Of a stretch of 64,000 nucleotides of DNA, positions 18,035-26,447 are shown piece after piece (positions within the stretch are counted from its first letter, which is position 1; each line of letters opens with the position of its first letter). The notes beneath the pieces were generated by a model. The model saw nothing but the letters and a program-made list of their open reading frames with translations, ran no database searches and was not told the origin of the DNA. Where the stretch lies: NCBI RefSeq assembly GCF_000284335.1, contig NC_017096.1, forward strand, positions 744,001 to 808,000. The letters run 5' to 3'. This stretch comes from Caldisericum exile AZM16c01 (lineage in GTDB: Bacteria > Caldisericota > Caldisericia > Caldisericales > Caldisericaceae). The translations under genes were made by a program, and so were the position numbers.

Positions 18035-18985
18035 ATGAGCACAATAGATTTAATAAGAAAAAATCTGAATAGTGTTATCCTTGGAAAAAGTGAAGTGATT
18101 GACAAAGTTATTGCAGGGCTTCTTGCTTCGGGTCATATACTTCTTGAAGATGTACCGGGCACGGGTAAAACTACCCTTGCAAAGGCTGTTGCATTGTCAT
18201 TTAATATGGACTTCAAAAGAATCCAATTTACCCCTGATGTCTTACCTTCAGATATTACTGGTATAACAGTGTATGACCTGGACAAAAAATCTTTTAATGT
18301 TCGTTTTGGCCCAATATTTACTAATATATTGCTTGCAGATGAAATCAACAGAGCCACTCCTAAGGCTCAATCAGCACTTCTTGAAGCAATGGCCGAGTAT
18401 AGCGTAACAATTGATGGTGTCCGACATAATATTGAAAAACCTTTTATTGTTTTTGCAACTCAGAACCCTATTGAGTACGAAGGCACTTTTCCATTACCAG
18501 AGGCTCAACTTGATAGATTTTTAATGAAATTCTCTATTGGTTATCCAGATAAGGAATTTGAGAAGCAAATACTTAACGTTGAAAAGGTGCATGATCCTCT
18601 TGAAGAAATTAAAGTTGTAGCAACACGAGAAGATCTGTTAAAGTTACAGGAAGAAACAAGGCGCGTTTATGTTCATCCTAAATTGGTTGATTACTTGGTA
18701 GATTTATCAAATGCTACAAGGTCACATAGAGATGTATATCTTGGGCTTAGTCCAAGAGCAACAATTCATTTAATGAAAGTTTCTCAGGCATATGCAAAGA
18801 TTGACGGAAGGGCTTTTGTTATACCAGACGACATAAAATTAGCGTTTCCAGATGTTGTTAATCATAGGCTAATTTTAAAAGCTGATGCTAAGCTTAGAGG
18901 TAAAAGAGTTACAGATGTTATTGAAGACATTTTAAAGTCTACAAAGGTTCCAACGGATATCGATTTCAAGAATGAAGTATCTTAA
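18035..18985 (+). CDS. MoxR-type AAA+ ATPase
   Basis: 316 aa. AAA_3 ATPase of the MoxR group, chaperone-like ATPases that assemble or activate partner proteins, often with a DUF58 (VWA-like) partner as here. Walker A is PGTGKT in residues 41-46; Walker B and following is LLADEINRATPKAQSALLEAM. The NPIEYEGTFPLPEAQLDRF stretch is the conserved sensor region. SD AGGAG precedes the ATG. The stop overlaps the DUF58 gene by 14 nt. Confidence 0.93.
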   Translation: MSTIDLIRKNLNSVILGKSEVIDKVIAGLLASGHILLEDVPGTGKTTLAKAVALSFNMDFKRIQFTPDVLPSDITGITVYDLDKKSFNVRFGPIFTNILLADEINRATPKAQSALLEAMAEYSVTIDGVRHNIEKPFIVFATQNPIEYEGTFPLPEAQLDRFLMKFSIGYPDKEFEKQILNVEKVHDPLEEIKVVATREDLLKLQEETRRVYVHPKLVDYLVDLSNATRSHRDVYLGLSPRATIHLMKVSQAYAKIDGRAFVIPDDIKLAFPDVVNHRLILKADAKLRGKRVTDVIEDILKSTKVPTDIDFKNEVS

Positions 18986-20177
18986 AAAAGGAAGTAAAAT
19001 TTTTTTACTCGCAGTTATTATCCTCTCACTTATTTTCGGAGGGGCCCTTTATACACTGTTATTTATTAGTTTGATATATATCGTGCTATATGCTGTTTTT
19101 ATTAATAAAGTAAGCATTGAAAGTTTTACTGATGTCTCTACTTATACCCTTACGCTTGGAAGTAGTTTTGACCTAAAATATTTTGTTAGTGGAAATTCAG
19201 TTTTACCAATAAAGATCTCATATGAGGTTCTTCTGCCATATTATCTTATTCCAATTTCAAGTGGAAACAAGGGTAAATTTTTTGGTAGAAATATAAGTGT
19301 CGAAAACACTATCAGGTGTAGAGGTAACAGAAGAGGGACATATAATGTTGGTGAGATTGAGTTTAGAATATCTGACCCTTTGGCTCTTTTCAACAGAATA
19401 ATAAAATCAGATAATTTAAAAACTATTTTTGTCTTTCCAAATATTGTGCCGCTTGAAAAATTAAAAATACTGCTTTCGGACCCTTTTGAAGGGCAAAAAG
19501 CAAAATATAGAATAAATTTTGATTATTCTTATGTTGCAGGTGTCCGTGAATATAATCCGTTTGATCCTGTTTCAATGATTCACTGGAAACAAACTGCTCA
19601 TAGAGGCAAACTTATGGTAAAAGAATTTGATTTTAGTGCCTCAAAAAAAATTTATGTTGCGTTAAATCTACACAAAAAATCGAAGCGTTTCCAAGACAAT
19701 GCAACTTCGATTGCAGCATCAGTAATTTACTATGCAAACAAATTTCATCTACCAAATGCAATTATTGTTAATAGCAAACCACTCATTGTTAGTCTGCCAA
19801 AGACAGGTGAGTATCATATGCTTGAAAATTTCAAATTGCTTTCCATATCAATTGATGAATCTTTTGAAACGCTTGAATTCATTCAGAAAATTAGTGATAA
19901 TGTAGATTTTGGAAGTGAACTTTTCTATATAGACAAGGATATGAATTTAGATGCACTGGAAGAAATACTCAAAATAAAGAAAAATTTTTCTAAGATTAAT
20001 ATTATACTTTTGGTTGATGATACTTTTGTTAAACCTAATGAAAAACCTCCCAGTTATTATTTTATGGAACCAGCGTACGTAAAGAGGATTGCGTCTGTTG
20101 AAGATGTTTTAAGAAGAGAGAGTATATATTTCTACCCTATTTTTGGTAATGAATATCTAACCGTGTTGGAGAGATAA
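18972..20177 (+). CDS. DUF58 membrane-anchored protein
   Basis: 401 aa. Two adjoining hydrophobic segments at about 9-42 anchor it. The DUF58 signature is at about 190-220: YVAGVREYNPFDPVSMIHW, then KQTAHRGKLMVKEFD. DUF58 proteins resemble von Willebrand A domain proteins and pair with MoxR ATPases; a MIDAS-like metal site is not obvious here. It overlaps moxR by 14 nt and directly abuts the next gene. Role unknown; a stress or envelope function is usual for such operons. Confidence 0.88.
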   Translation: MKYLKKGSKIFLLAVIILSLIFGGALYTLLFISLIYIVLYAVFINKVSIESFTDVSTYTLTLGSSFDLKYFVSGNSVLPIKISYEVLLPYYLIPISSGNKGKFFGRNISVENTIRCRGNRRGTYNVGEIEFRISDPLALFNRIIKSDNLKTIFVFPNIVPLEKLKILLSDPFEGQKAKYRINFDYSYVAGVREYNPFDPVSMIHWKQTAHRGKLMVKEFDFSASKKIYVALNLHKKSKRFQDNATSIAASVIYYANKFHLPNAIIVNSKPLIVSLPKTGEYHMLENFKLLSISIDESFETLEFIQKISDNVDFGSELFYIDKDMNLDALEEILKIKKNFSKINIILLVDDTFVKPNEKPPSYYFMEPAYVKRIASVEDVLRRESIYFYPIFGNEYLTVLER

Positions 20178-21587
20178 ATGGAATATTTAATTTTTTCTTT
20201 TCAAGTAGTAATAGCAGGATATTTATTAATACAAAAGATTACAAAATCGCTTAACTTTGGCTTTCTTTTATATTATTTTATAATTATTTTTGCCATAATT
20301 ATGTTTTATTTTATGTACAAAATGGAAGTTTCAAAACTATTCATTGTTATCCTCTCGTTTATCTTAGGAACATTTTTAACAAAGACAAGTAATTTGTTCA
20401 ACTTACTATCATTTGGGGTTCTTTACTTTTATATTATTGATAAAACGAAAGAAAATGAGATTTTCAGTAAAAAATTGTATTTCTTGCTTGCATGGATTGT
20501 TCTTTTGGGATTAATACCCAAAAATCCCCCTACTATTTTTCTGAAACATGTTTCAACTTTAATAAAGGAAGTAATATCTTTCTTGTTTTTTAACGAGGTT
20601 AGTTCTAATAATTATCAAAACACAACTTCAAGCAAAATTTTCAATAGTATTCAGAATATCATAAACGAAAAAGCACCAGCAGATGTTCGTTTTCTCGGTT
20701 TTGCAAATACTCTTGCCTTGTTTGTTTCCTTTGCTATTTTAATAATTCTCATTTTTCTTTTTATTTTAATTCTTAAAACAGAAGTGGCGCACAAAAATTA
20801 CAAAAATAAAAAATATCAAAGGGTTATTTCTCTTGCATTGTTACTTTCAATAACGTCTTTTCTAATGATATTTATATCATTTAAGTATATCAACGATAAT
20901 ACTTCTGTACAATTAACAACGAATGTATGGAAAGGTTTGTTTTTGCTTGTCATGTATTTTTCCATTATCGTTACAATTTATCGAATTTCCAGGCAATACA
21001 TCTTAAGGCAAGACCAAAGAGAGTTTTACATAGCTCCGAGGAGCTTAATGATCTTACTTTCAGTATGTTTTGTCTTGCTTATCGCTGGTTTAACTGTAAT
21101 TATCTTGTCAGGAGAAAGATCAGCAATATCGTTTATTTCACTTTCAATAATTGCGTTTCTTATACTAATATACTTCTATGTTTTTTCTCTAAGAAGAGAA
21201 ATTGCTATTTTCGAAAATAATGAAATATTTAAAGAGCCAAAAAAATTGGTAGAAAATTATACAAAGTTTGGAGAAGACTACCTAAATATTATAAATGACC
21301 CAAGAGAATTTGTAATTTACCTTTATTTTTTATCGCTTATAAATTTCAGTAAGGTTGGGTTTAAACTTAGTGAAGGAATGACTCCAAAAGAATTTTTAAA
21401 AAAGGTTAAGCCATTCTTAAAAAGCAATTCGTTTGCTTCTTTAACGGACGCGTTTTACATTGTAGAGTATTCAAGCGAACAAATCAATCACGAATTGTTT
21501 GAAATGATTAAGAACAATTCAAAAGATTTATTAAATGAAATCCTTTTGATAGGGGAACCTAAGGGACTTTTGGAAACTGAACACTAA
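20178..21587 (+). CDS. multi-pass membrane protein with C-terminal DUF4129-like domain
   Basis: 469 aa. Residues 1-140 and 175-345 hold about nine to ten hydrophobic segments. The C-terminal 110 residues are soluble and fit DUF4129: FVIYLYFLSLINFSKVG, EGMTPKEFLKKV, then LTDAFYIVEYSSEQI. This module normally ends the membrane-bound transglutaminase of MoxR-DUF58 clusters, but no Cys-His-Asp transglutaminase core is seen, so this would be a transglutaminase-less version. It starts right after the DUF58 stop. The last 29 nt overlap the convergent histidine kinase gene. Confidence 0.72.
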   Translation: MEYLIFSFQVVIAGYLLIQKITKSLNFGFLLYYFIIIFAIIMFYFMYKMEVSKLFIVILSFILGTFLTKTSNLFNLLSFGVLYFYIIDKTKENEIFSKKLYFLLAWIVLLGLIPKNPPTIFLKHVSTLIKEVISFLFFNEVSSNNYQNTTSSKIFNSIQNIINEKAPADVRFLGFANTLALFVSFAILIILIFLFILILKTEVAHKNYKNKKYQRVISLALLLSITSFLMIFISFKYINDNTSVQLTTNVWKGLFLLVMYFSIIVTIYRISRQYILRQDQREFYIAPRSLMILLSVCFVLLIAGLTVIILSGERSAISFISLSIIAFLILIYFYVFSLRREIAIFENNEIFKEPKKLVENYTKFGEDYLNIINDPREFVIYLYFLSLINFSKVGFKLSEGMTPKEFLKKVKPFLKSNSFASLTDAFYIVEYSSEQINHELFEMIKNNSKDLLNEILLIGEPKGLLETEH

Positions 21588-22632
21588 ACTTTGTTCCTTT
21601 TCCTACCTCACTTTCAACGTGAATCTCACCATTATGTGCATATACATATTCTTTTACGATTGAAAGGCCTAATCCCATTCCTTCATTGCCACCTTTGTTA
21701 TTTTCGCCTTTATAAAATCTTTCGAAAACATGTGGGATATCCTTTTCGTGAATACCCTGTCCGCTATCTTCTACAATAACTTTAACTTTATCTTTTTCTT
21801 CGATTAAAGATATTTTAACATAACCTTCATTGGTAAATTTAATTGAGTTATCAATAAGGTTTGAGAAGATTTCTCTCAGTTTAAGCGAATCTCCCATTAT
21901 GAATATTGGTTTATTTGGTATCTCTAAGACCGGATTTAGTCCTTTTTCTTTTATCTTAATTAAAAAGCTATCAAATGTATCTTTGACAATTTCGACAACA
22001 TTTATCCTTTCAAGTTCTATAGGTAAGGTTTTACTATCTGCTGAGGATAGTTTAGTTAAGTCTTTTGCCATTTTACCAAGCCTCTCAATTTCATTCTCTA
22101 TAATCTTGAAAGCTTCTTCTTTTTCCTCCTTGGAAAAACTTTCGTCTTTTAAAACTTCAAGATACCCTTTAATTGATGCAAGAGGTGTTCTTAAATCATG
22201 AGAGACATTCTGCATTAATTTTGTTCTTAATTTTTCAGTTTCTCCAAGTCTAAACGCCATGTAATTTAGAGATTCCGCAAGTTCTCCAATTTCATCATCG
22301 CTTTCTTCATTAATTCTTGCCTCGAAATTCCCCTGCGAAATTTTGCGAGCAAAATTCTTCATTTCTATGACTGGTTTTATTATATATCTTGATACGAAAA
22401 GCGCTACGAAAATGCTTACCACTATAGATATTCCTCCTGAGATTAAAATAGCAATTCTTACAGAGTTCAGAAATCGTGAAGCTGATGCAGGAATAACAAT
22501 TGAAACACCTCTGCCAATCATTATTCGAATAAAGAAGTATCTTACAAGTTGGTCTATAAGTATTATTGATGTAACAACAGAAATAATACTTACTATAATA
22601 TGACTTAAAACTAATTTCTCTTTAAATTTCAT
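21559..22632 (-). CDS. sensor histidine kinase (PhoR-like)
   Basis: 357 aa. TM segments at about 7-33 and 58-82 leave only a short (about 25-aa) outside loop, so the signal is probably sensed in or near the membrane. A HAMP linker spans about 83-132. The phosphoacceptor is His145 in NVSHDLRTPLASIKGY. The ATP-binding domain has N-box NLIDNSIKFTNEG, DSGQGI, and GMGLGLSIVKEY. The ATG overlaps the stop of the response regulator gene (ATGA). Together they form an OmpR/PhoB-type two-component system. Confidence 0.93.
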   Translation of the reverse strand: MKFKEKLVLSHIIVSIISVVTSIILIDQLVRYFFIRIMIGRGVSIVIPASASRFLNSVRIAILISGGISIVVSIFVALFVSRYIIKPVIEMKNFARKISQGNFEARINEESDDEIGELAESLNYMAFRLGETEKLRTKLMQNVSHDLRTPLASIKGYLEVLKDESFSKEEKEEAFKIIENEIERLGKMAKDLTKLSSADSKTLPIELERINVVEIVKDTFDSFLIKIKEKGLNPVLEIPNKPIFIMGDSLKLREIFSNLIDNSIKFTNEGYVKISLIEEKDKVKVIVEDSGQGIHEKDIPHVFERFYKGENNKGGNEGMGLGLSIVKEYVYAHNGEIHVESEVGKGTKFSVQFPKVP

Positions 22633-23306
22633 TTGAGCATCCTATATCCTGCCCCATAAACTGATTCAATGTACTTAGGATTTTTGGGATCATCGTTGAG
22701 TTTCTTTCTTATATTTTTTATGTAAGCGTCAATTGTCCTATCATAAACAACTTCATCATACTCATCGTAAACTTCATTCATTAACTCTTCTCTGCTTAGG
22801 ACAAGCGGAGATTTTTTTGCAAGTGTATATAAGACTTTAAATTCCTTTGTCGTGAGCTCAATCTCTTTCCCATTCTGAATCACACGCATTTCTTTGGGTA
22901 TTATTTCAAGGTCTTTTATCTTAATTTCATGTTCGTCGGGATAAGTTCTTCTTAAAATGTTTTTCACTCTTAGAACTAATTCTCTAGGACTAAAAGGTTT
23001 TGTAACATAGTCATCTGCACCAATTTCAAGCCCCTGGACTCTATTTTCCTCATCAGCCTTTGCCGTTAACATTAAAATTGGAATATTTGAAACTTTTCGA
23101 ATTTCTCTTGCAACTTCTTCGCCACTCTTAAACGGAATCATTAGGTCGAGTATTATTAATTGGGGCTTTTCTTCGGAAAATTTTGCAAGTGCTTCTCTTC
23201 CATCTTTTGCTTCAACAACTTGAAATTCTGATTTTTCAAAATACATTTTTACTAATTTTCTTATGTTTTCATCATCTTCTACAACTAATATTTTTTTCAC
23301 TTTCAT
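22629..23306 (-). CDS. OmpR/PhoB-family response regulator
   Basis: 225 aa from ATG 23306. Receiver domain 1-118 with acidic pair D11-D12, phospho-acceptor D54 (LIILDLMIP) and K105-type KPF motif. A winged-helix domain at about 130-225 (LTTKEFKVLYTLAKKSP, RTIDAYIKNIRKKL, VYGAGYRM). An upstream in-frame start at 23417 is rejected because homology begins at KKILVVEDD and the added residues are hydrophobic, AT-rich translation. A TATAAT at 23322-23317 lies 10 nt before this ATG; GTG 23309 and GTG 23300 are other possible starts. AGGTGA just upstream could be the SD for GTG 23300. Confidence 0.92.
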   Translation of the reverse strand: MKVKKILVVEDDENIRKLVKMYFEKSEFQVVEAKDGREALAKFSEEKPQLIILDLMIPFKSGEEVAREIRKVSNIPILMLTAKADEENRVQGLEIGADDYVTKPFSPRELVLRVKNILRRTYPDEHEIKIKDLEIIPKEMRVIQNGKEIELTTKEFKVLYTLAKKSPLVLSREELMNEVYDEYDEVVYDRTIDAYIKNIRKKLNDDPKNPKYIESVYGAGYRMLK

Positions 23307-23316
23307 CACCTGATAA

Positions 23317-23322
23317 ATTATA
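23317..23322 (-). promoter_or_regulatory. candidate -10 box for the two-component operon
   Basis: Perfect TATAAT on the minus strand, 10 nt before the ATG of the response regulator. No convincing -35 at 16-18 nt upstream, which would fit an activator-dependent promoter, for example autoregulation; that is conjecture. Confidence 0.4.
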
Positions 23323-23377
23323 TGAATAATTTGTGAAGGAATTATGAATTTTTTGACTTCATAAGTAAAATAGAGTA

Positions 23378-23995
23378 ATGAAATTATTAGAAATATTGAT
23401 GTATTTGTTGTTTTCATATTCGTTAGGTGCTTTAAATTCTGCTTACATACTTACGTTTGTTTTTTATAAGAAAGATATCCGCAAATTTGGTGACGGAAAT
23501 GCTGGTACTACAAACGTGTTCGAAAATATCAATCGATTTCTTGCAATGATTGTATTCATAATCGATTTTTTGAAAGGTGTGTTGCCTATATACATTGGGA
23601 TCAAGTTAAATCAAGGTAACGGTATTGTCGCTTTGGGAGGTGCAGCCGAGATTCTTGGTCATGATTTCCCAGTTTTATTTGGCTTGAAGGGGGGAACCGG
23701 TATTACTTCTCTTCTTGGCGGTATTTTTGCAATAAATAGTAATCTTGCAGTGGTTCTGTTTGTAGTGTTTGCTTTATTATTTGTTTTCTTTTCGTTTTCC
23801 GACATACGTTTATTTAATTTCAAACCTTTAGAAGAAAGTGAAGCCTTAACATTTGTTGTTGCGATTTTTCTTATCTTGTCGTCACGAAATACTCTTTTAA
23901 AAGAATATTTTTTCTTGTCGCTTGCTATAATTATTTATAGGCACTTTCAAAAGGCACTATATGTATTAAGTAAAATAAGGGTTTTAAAAAGTTGA
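23378..23995 (+). CDS. plsY: glycerol-3-phosphate acyltransferase PlsY
   Basis: Acylates glycerol-3-phosphate with acyl-phosphate, the first step of membrane phospholipid synthesis. 205 aa with about five to six hydrophobic segments. Motif 1 reads GDGNAGTTNV (family GSGNxGATN). Motif 2 reads GHDFPVLFGLKGGTGITS, with Thr in place of the usual second Lys of FKGGKG. Motif 3 is weak. No SD; a TAAAAT lies 6 nt before ATG 23378. A TTGACT at 23353 is 17 nt before a poor -10, which would favour a start at Met8 (23399). The N-terminus is therefore uncertain. Confidence 0.82.
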   Translation: MKLLEILMYLLFSYSLGALNSAYILTFVFYKKDIRKFGDGNAGTTNVFENINRFLAMIVFIIDFLKGVLPIYIGIKLNQGNGIVALGGAAEILGHDFPVLFGLKGGTGITSLLGGIFAINSNLAVVLFVVFALLFVFFSFSDIRLFNFKPLEESEALTFVVAIFLILSSRNTLLKEYFFLSLAIIIYRHFQKALYVLSKIRVLKS

Positions 23996-24022
23996 TTAAA
24001 ATTATTTTTTTGGTATTATAAT
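23992..24022 (+). promoter_or_regulatory. promoter for the efp operon
   Basis: TTGATT at 23992-23997, then either TATTAT at 24014-24019 (16-nt spacer) or TATAAT at 24017-24022 (19-nt spacer). The SD GAGGAGG lies before the efp ATG at 24050. It would drive efp and probably the following tightly packed genes to buk. Confidence 0.5.
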
Positions 24023-24049
24023 TATTGAAATTTTTGAGAGGAGGTAAAA

Positions 24050-24613
24050 ATGGTTTCTGCAAATGAATTAAGAAGTGGCGTAACATTTGAACTTGACGGA
24101 GAATTATTTGTAGTAATATCTTACCAGCACATAAAGCCTGGGAAAGGTTCCCCTTTTGTGAGAGTAAAAATGAAAAGTCTTGAATCCGGCAATATAATTG
24201 AAAGAACTTTTAGACCAGAAGAGAAGTTTAAAAAAGCATTTCTTGAAAGAAAACCTATGCAATATCTTTATAAGGAAGGAAATAATTTTGTTTTTATGGA
24301 TTTAGAGACGTATGAGCAATTTTATCTTTCAGAAGAGGATGTTGGAGATAGCGCAAATTTTCTAAAAGAAAACTTAGAAATTCAAATCGTATTTTACAAA
24401 AATAAACCAGTGTCTGTTGAATTGCCTAACTTTGTTGAACTTAAAGTAGTACAAACTGAGCCAGGAGTAAAAGGAGATACAGCGACTTCTGCGATGAAAC
24501 CTGCAATACTTGAAACTGGCTACAAGTTGCAAGTTCCTCTATTTGTGAACGAGGGGGATATAATTAGAGTTGACACAAGAACAGGCGAATACCTTGAAAG
24601 GGTGAATAAATGA
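24050..24613 (+). CDS. efp: elongation factor P
   Basis: Relieves ribosome stalling at polyproline stretches. 187 aa, three beta-barrel domains as usual. The tip loop is KPGKGSPFVR, with Lys32 at the site that is modified in some bacteria. The C-terminal end has the family signature VNEGDIIRVDTRTGEYLERV. No recognisable EF-P modification gene (epmA, epmB, ymfI or earP) is in the window. GAGGAGG SD. Its stop overlaps the next ATG (ATGA). The efp-Asp23-nusB order also occurs in Firmicutes. Confidence 0.96.
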   Translation: MVSANELRSGVTFELDGELFVVISYQHIKPGKGSPFVRVKMKSLESGNIIERTFRPEEKFKKAFLERKPMQYLYKEGNNFVFMDLETYEQFYLSEEDVGDSANFLKENLEIQIVFYKNKPVSVELPNFVELKVVQTEPGVKGDTATSAMKPAILETGYKLQVPLFVNEGDIIRVDTRTGEYLERVNK

Positions 24614-24894
24614 GTAAAATAATACTAACGATTGATGCTTTATCATCTATTATCGAAAATGTAGTATTAAACATTGAAGGAGTAAAAGGGCTTTACGGCA
24701 AGAGTCCTGTAAAATGCGTTTTTGAGGATTCAATTATTAATGTTGAGGTAAATGTTGTCGCGAGATTTGATTATGACTTGAGAAATTTAGGCAATTTAAT
24801 CGCAGAAACTGTAAAGTTAGAAGTCGAAAATATAACACCGTTTAAAGTGAGTGAAATAATAGTGATATTTGGTGATATTTCTTATGAATCCTAA
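24610..24894 (+). CDS. Asp23/Gls24-family small protein
   Basis: 94 aa. The region TIDALSSIIENVVLNIEGVKGLYG and later ARFDYDLRNLGNLIAETVKLEVENIT fits the short Asp23 (alkaline-shock, YloU/YqhY-like) family that sits between efp and nusB in Firmicutes. Proposed roles in those bacteria involve lipid homeostasis and envelope stress; the exact function is unsettled. Soluble, no signal peptide. It overlaps efp by 4 nt and nusB by 11 nt. Confidence 0.78.
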   Translation: MSKIILTIDALSSIIENVVLNIEGVKGLYGKSPVKCVFEDSIINVEVNVVARFDYDLRNLGNLIAETVKLEVENITPFKVSEIIVIFGDISYES

Positions 24895-25294
24895 AACAAA
24901 AGGAAGAGAAATTGCACTTAGTGTTCTTTTTGCTGTTGACTTGGGTAAAAATTCTGTTCCAGATGCATTTTTGCCATTTAAGTATGAGTCTCCTGTTTCT
25001 CTCGAATATGCATTGAAATTGGTTCAAGGAACAATTGAAAATCTTTCAGATATTGATGAAAAGATAAAGTCTCTTTTGAAAAACTGGTCTTTTGAAAGAC
25101 TCAACGCAGTTGATAAGGAGATTCTGAGGCTTGCAATTTATGAAATTGAAAATGTTGTTGGTGAGGACTATGGAATAATAGTTTTTGAGGCAGTAGAACT
25201 TGCAAAAAAGTATGGCGATCTTAACTCTGGGGATTTTGTAAATGGGATACTCAGAAGTTTCCTACGATTAAGAAATGAAGAAGTTACGACTTGA
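24884..25294 (+). CDS. nusB: transcription antitermination factor NusB
   Basis: Helical RNA-binding protein that joins NusE/S10 at boxA for rRNA antitermination. 136 aa from ATG 24884, with REIALSVLFAVDL near the start and AVDKEILRLAIYEI then IVFEAVELAKKYGDLNSGDFVNGIL, all typical of NusB. GGTGAT 8 nt before this ATG can serve as SD; a TTG 15 nt earlier is in frame but less likely. Overlaps acylphosphatase by 20 nt. Confidence 0.92.
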   Translation: MNPKTKGREIALSVLFAVDLGKNSVPDAFLPFKYESPVSLEYALKLVQGTIENLSDIDEKIKSLLKNWSFERLNAVDKEILRLAIYEIENVVGEDYGIIVFEAVELAKKYGDLNSGDFVNGILRSFLRLRNEEVTT

Positions 25295-25550
25295 GGCTTT
25301 TATATACGGAATAGTTCAAGGTGTCGGGTTTAGATACTTTGTTCTCACAAATGCACGCAAGCTTGGTATAACTGGATATGTTGAAAACGTTTGGGACGGT
25401 TCTGTGCACGTTATTGCAGAAGGTGAAAAAGAAAATCTGGAGAAACTCGTTGAGTATCTAAAAAGAGGCCCACGTTCTGCGCGTGTCGATAAAGTTACAT
25501 ATACCTTGAGCGAATATAAGGGAGAATTTACAGATTTTGAGGTGTACTGA
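25275..25550 (+). CDS. acyP: acylphosphatase
   Basis: Hydrolyses acyl phosphates. 91 aa. The catalytic Arg20 lies in GIVQGVGFR (12-20) and Asn38 in GYVENVWDGSV. The 3' half RGPRSARVDKVT is usual. It overlaps nusB by 20 nt and ispA by 1 nt. In an organism making butyryl phosphate and acyl phosphates for PlsY it could scavenge those compounds, but that link is inference. Confidence 0.95.
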   Translation: MKKLRLEAFIYGIVQGVGFRYFVLTNARKLGITGYVENVWDGSVHVIAEGEKENLEKLVEYLKRGPRSARVDKVTYTLSEYKGEFTDFEVY

Positions 25551-26446
25551 TGGAAGAAAGTATAAAGGAGTATCTTGAGGAAAGAAAAAGCGTAATAGAC
25601 AATTATTTGAATATCGCACTTGAAAAAATTAGAGAAGACTCTCCACTCTATGCAGCAATTAATTACAGTCTTATGGCAGGTGGCAAAAGACTCAGACCAA
25701 TAATGCTCATTGCAACATATGAGTCGAATTTTGAGGACTATGAAGTTGTTTTGCCATTTGCAGCATCAGTCGAAATGATACACACTTATTCACTTATCCA
25801 CGATGATCTTCCAATTTTGGACAATAGTGATTACAGACGTGGTAAGCCAACATGCCACAAGATTTATGGTAGTGATATGGCTTTGCTTGCAGGTGATGCC
25901 CTTATCTCGCTTGCGTTTGAAATAATCTCGAGCAGAAAGTTACTCGAGCATTTTGAAGCGAAATTTTTGCTTAGGATTGTTCATGATTTTGCCGAATTAA
26001 GCGGTGCTAAGGGTTTAGTTGGCGGTCAGGTGATGGATATGGTTACTATGGATATGGATGAAATAGATGAAAATCTCATACTATATATTGAAAAAAGGAA
26101 AACCGCATCTTTGTTTATACTTTCGGTAAGAGTTGGGGCAATTCTTTCAGGTGTTTCGGAAGACGAGCTTGCTAATTTAACCAAATTTGCGGAAAATTTT
26201 GGCATAAGTTATCAAATTCAGGATGACATTCTTGATGAGACTTCAACTGTAGAAGAGTTAGGAAAGGATGTTCATCAGGATAGAAAAAACAAAAAAGCAA
26301 CGTTTGTTTCACTTTATGGTTTGGATCGTTCAAAAGTACTTGCAAAAGAGTATATAGAAAAAGCAAATAGTTATCTAATAGCTTATTCTGGAAAGTATAA
26401 ATTACTTGAAAACATCGCAAAATTTACTTTAGAAAGGATCAAATAA
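25550..26446 (+). CDS. ispA: polyprenyl diphosphate synthase (probable farnesyl diphosphate synthase)
   Basis: Condenses IPP with allylic diphosphates. 298 aa. MAGGKRLRP (42-50), first Asp-rich motif D85-D86...D91 (DDLPILD) followed by YRRGKP, GQVMDM, and second Asp motif DDILDE near 217. The spacing of the first motif with a two-residue insert is the bacterial type II FPS pattern, and Tyr80, five residues before it, is the bulky residue that usually limits products to C15. GGPP synthase is not excluded. It lies directly before dxs, as in many bacteria. Confidence 0.9.
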   Translation: MEESIKEYLEERKSVIDNYLNIALEKIREDSPLYAAINYSLMAGGKRLRPIMLIATYESNFEDYEVVLPFAASVEMIHTYSLIHDDLPILDNSDYRRGKPTCHKIYGSDMALLAGDALISLAFEIISSRKLLEHFEAKFLLRIVHDFAELSGAKGLVGGQVMDMVTMDMDEIDENLILYIEKRKTASLFILSVRVGAILSGVSEDELANLTKFAENFGISYQIQDDILDETSTVEELGKDVHQDRKNKKATFVSLYGLDRSKVLAKEYIEKANSYLIAYSGKYKLLENIAKFTLERIK

Positions 26447-26447
26447 A

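Noticed and set aside
23307-23417. Response regulator extended by 37 hydrophobic residues
   Set aside because: Receiver homology starts at KKILVVEDD; the extension spans the intergenic promoter region and has no family match.
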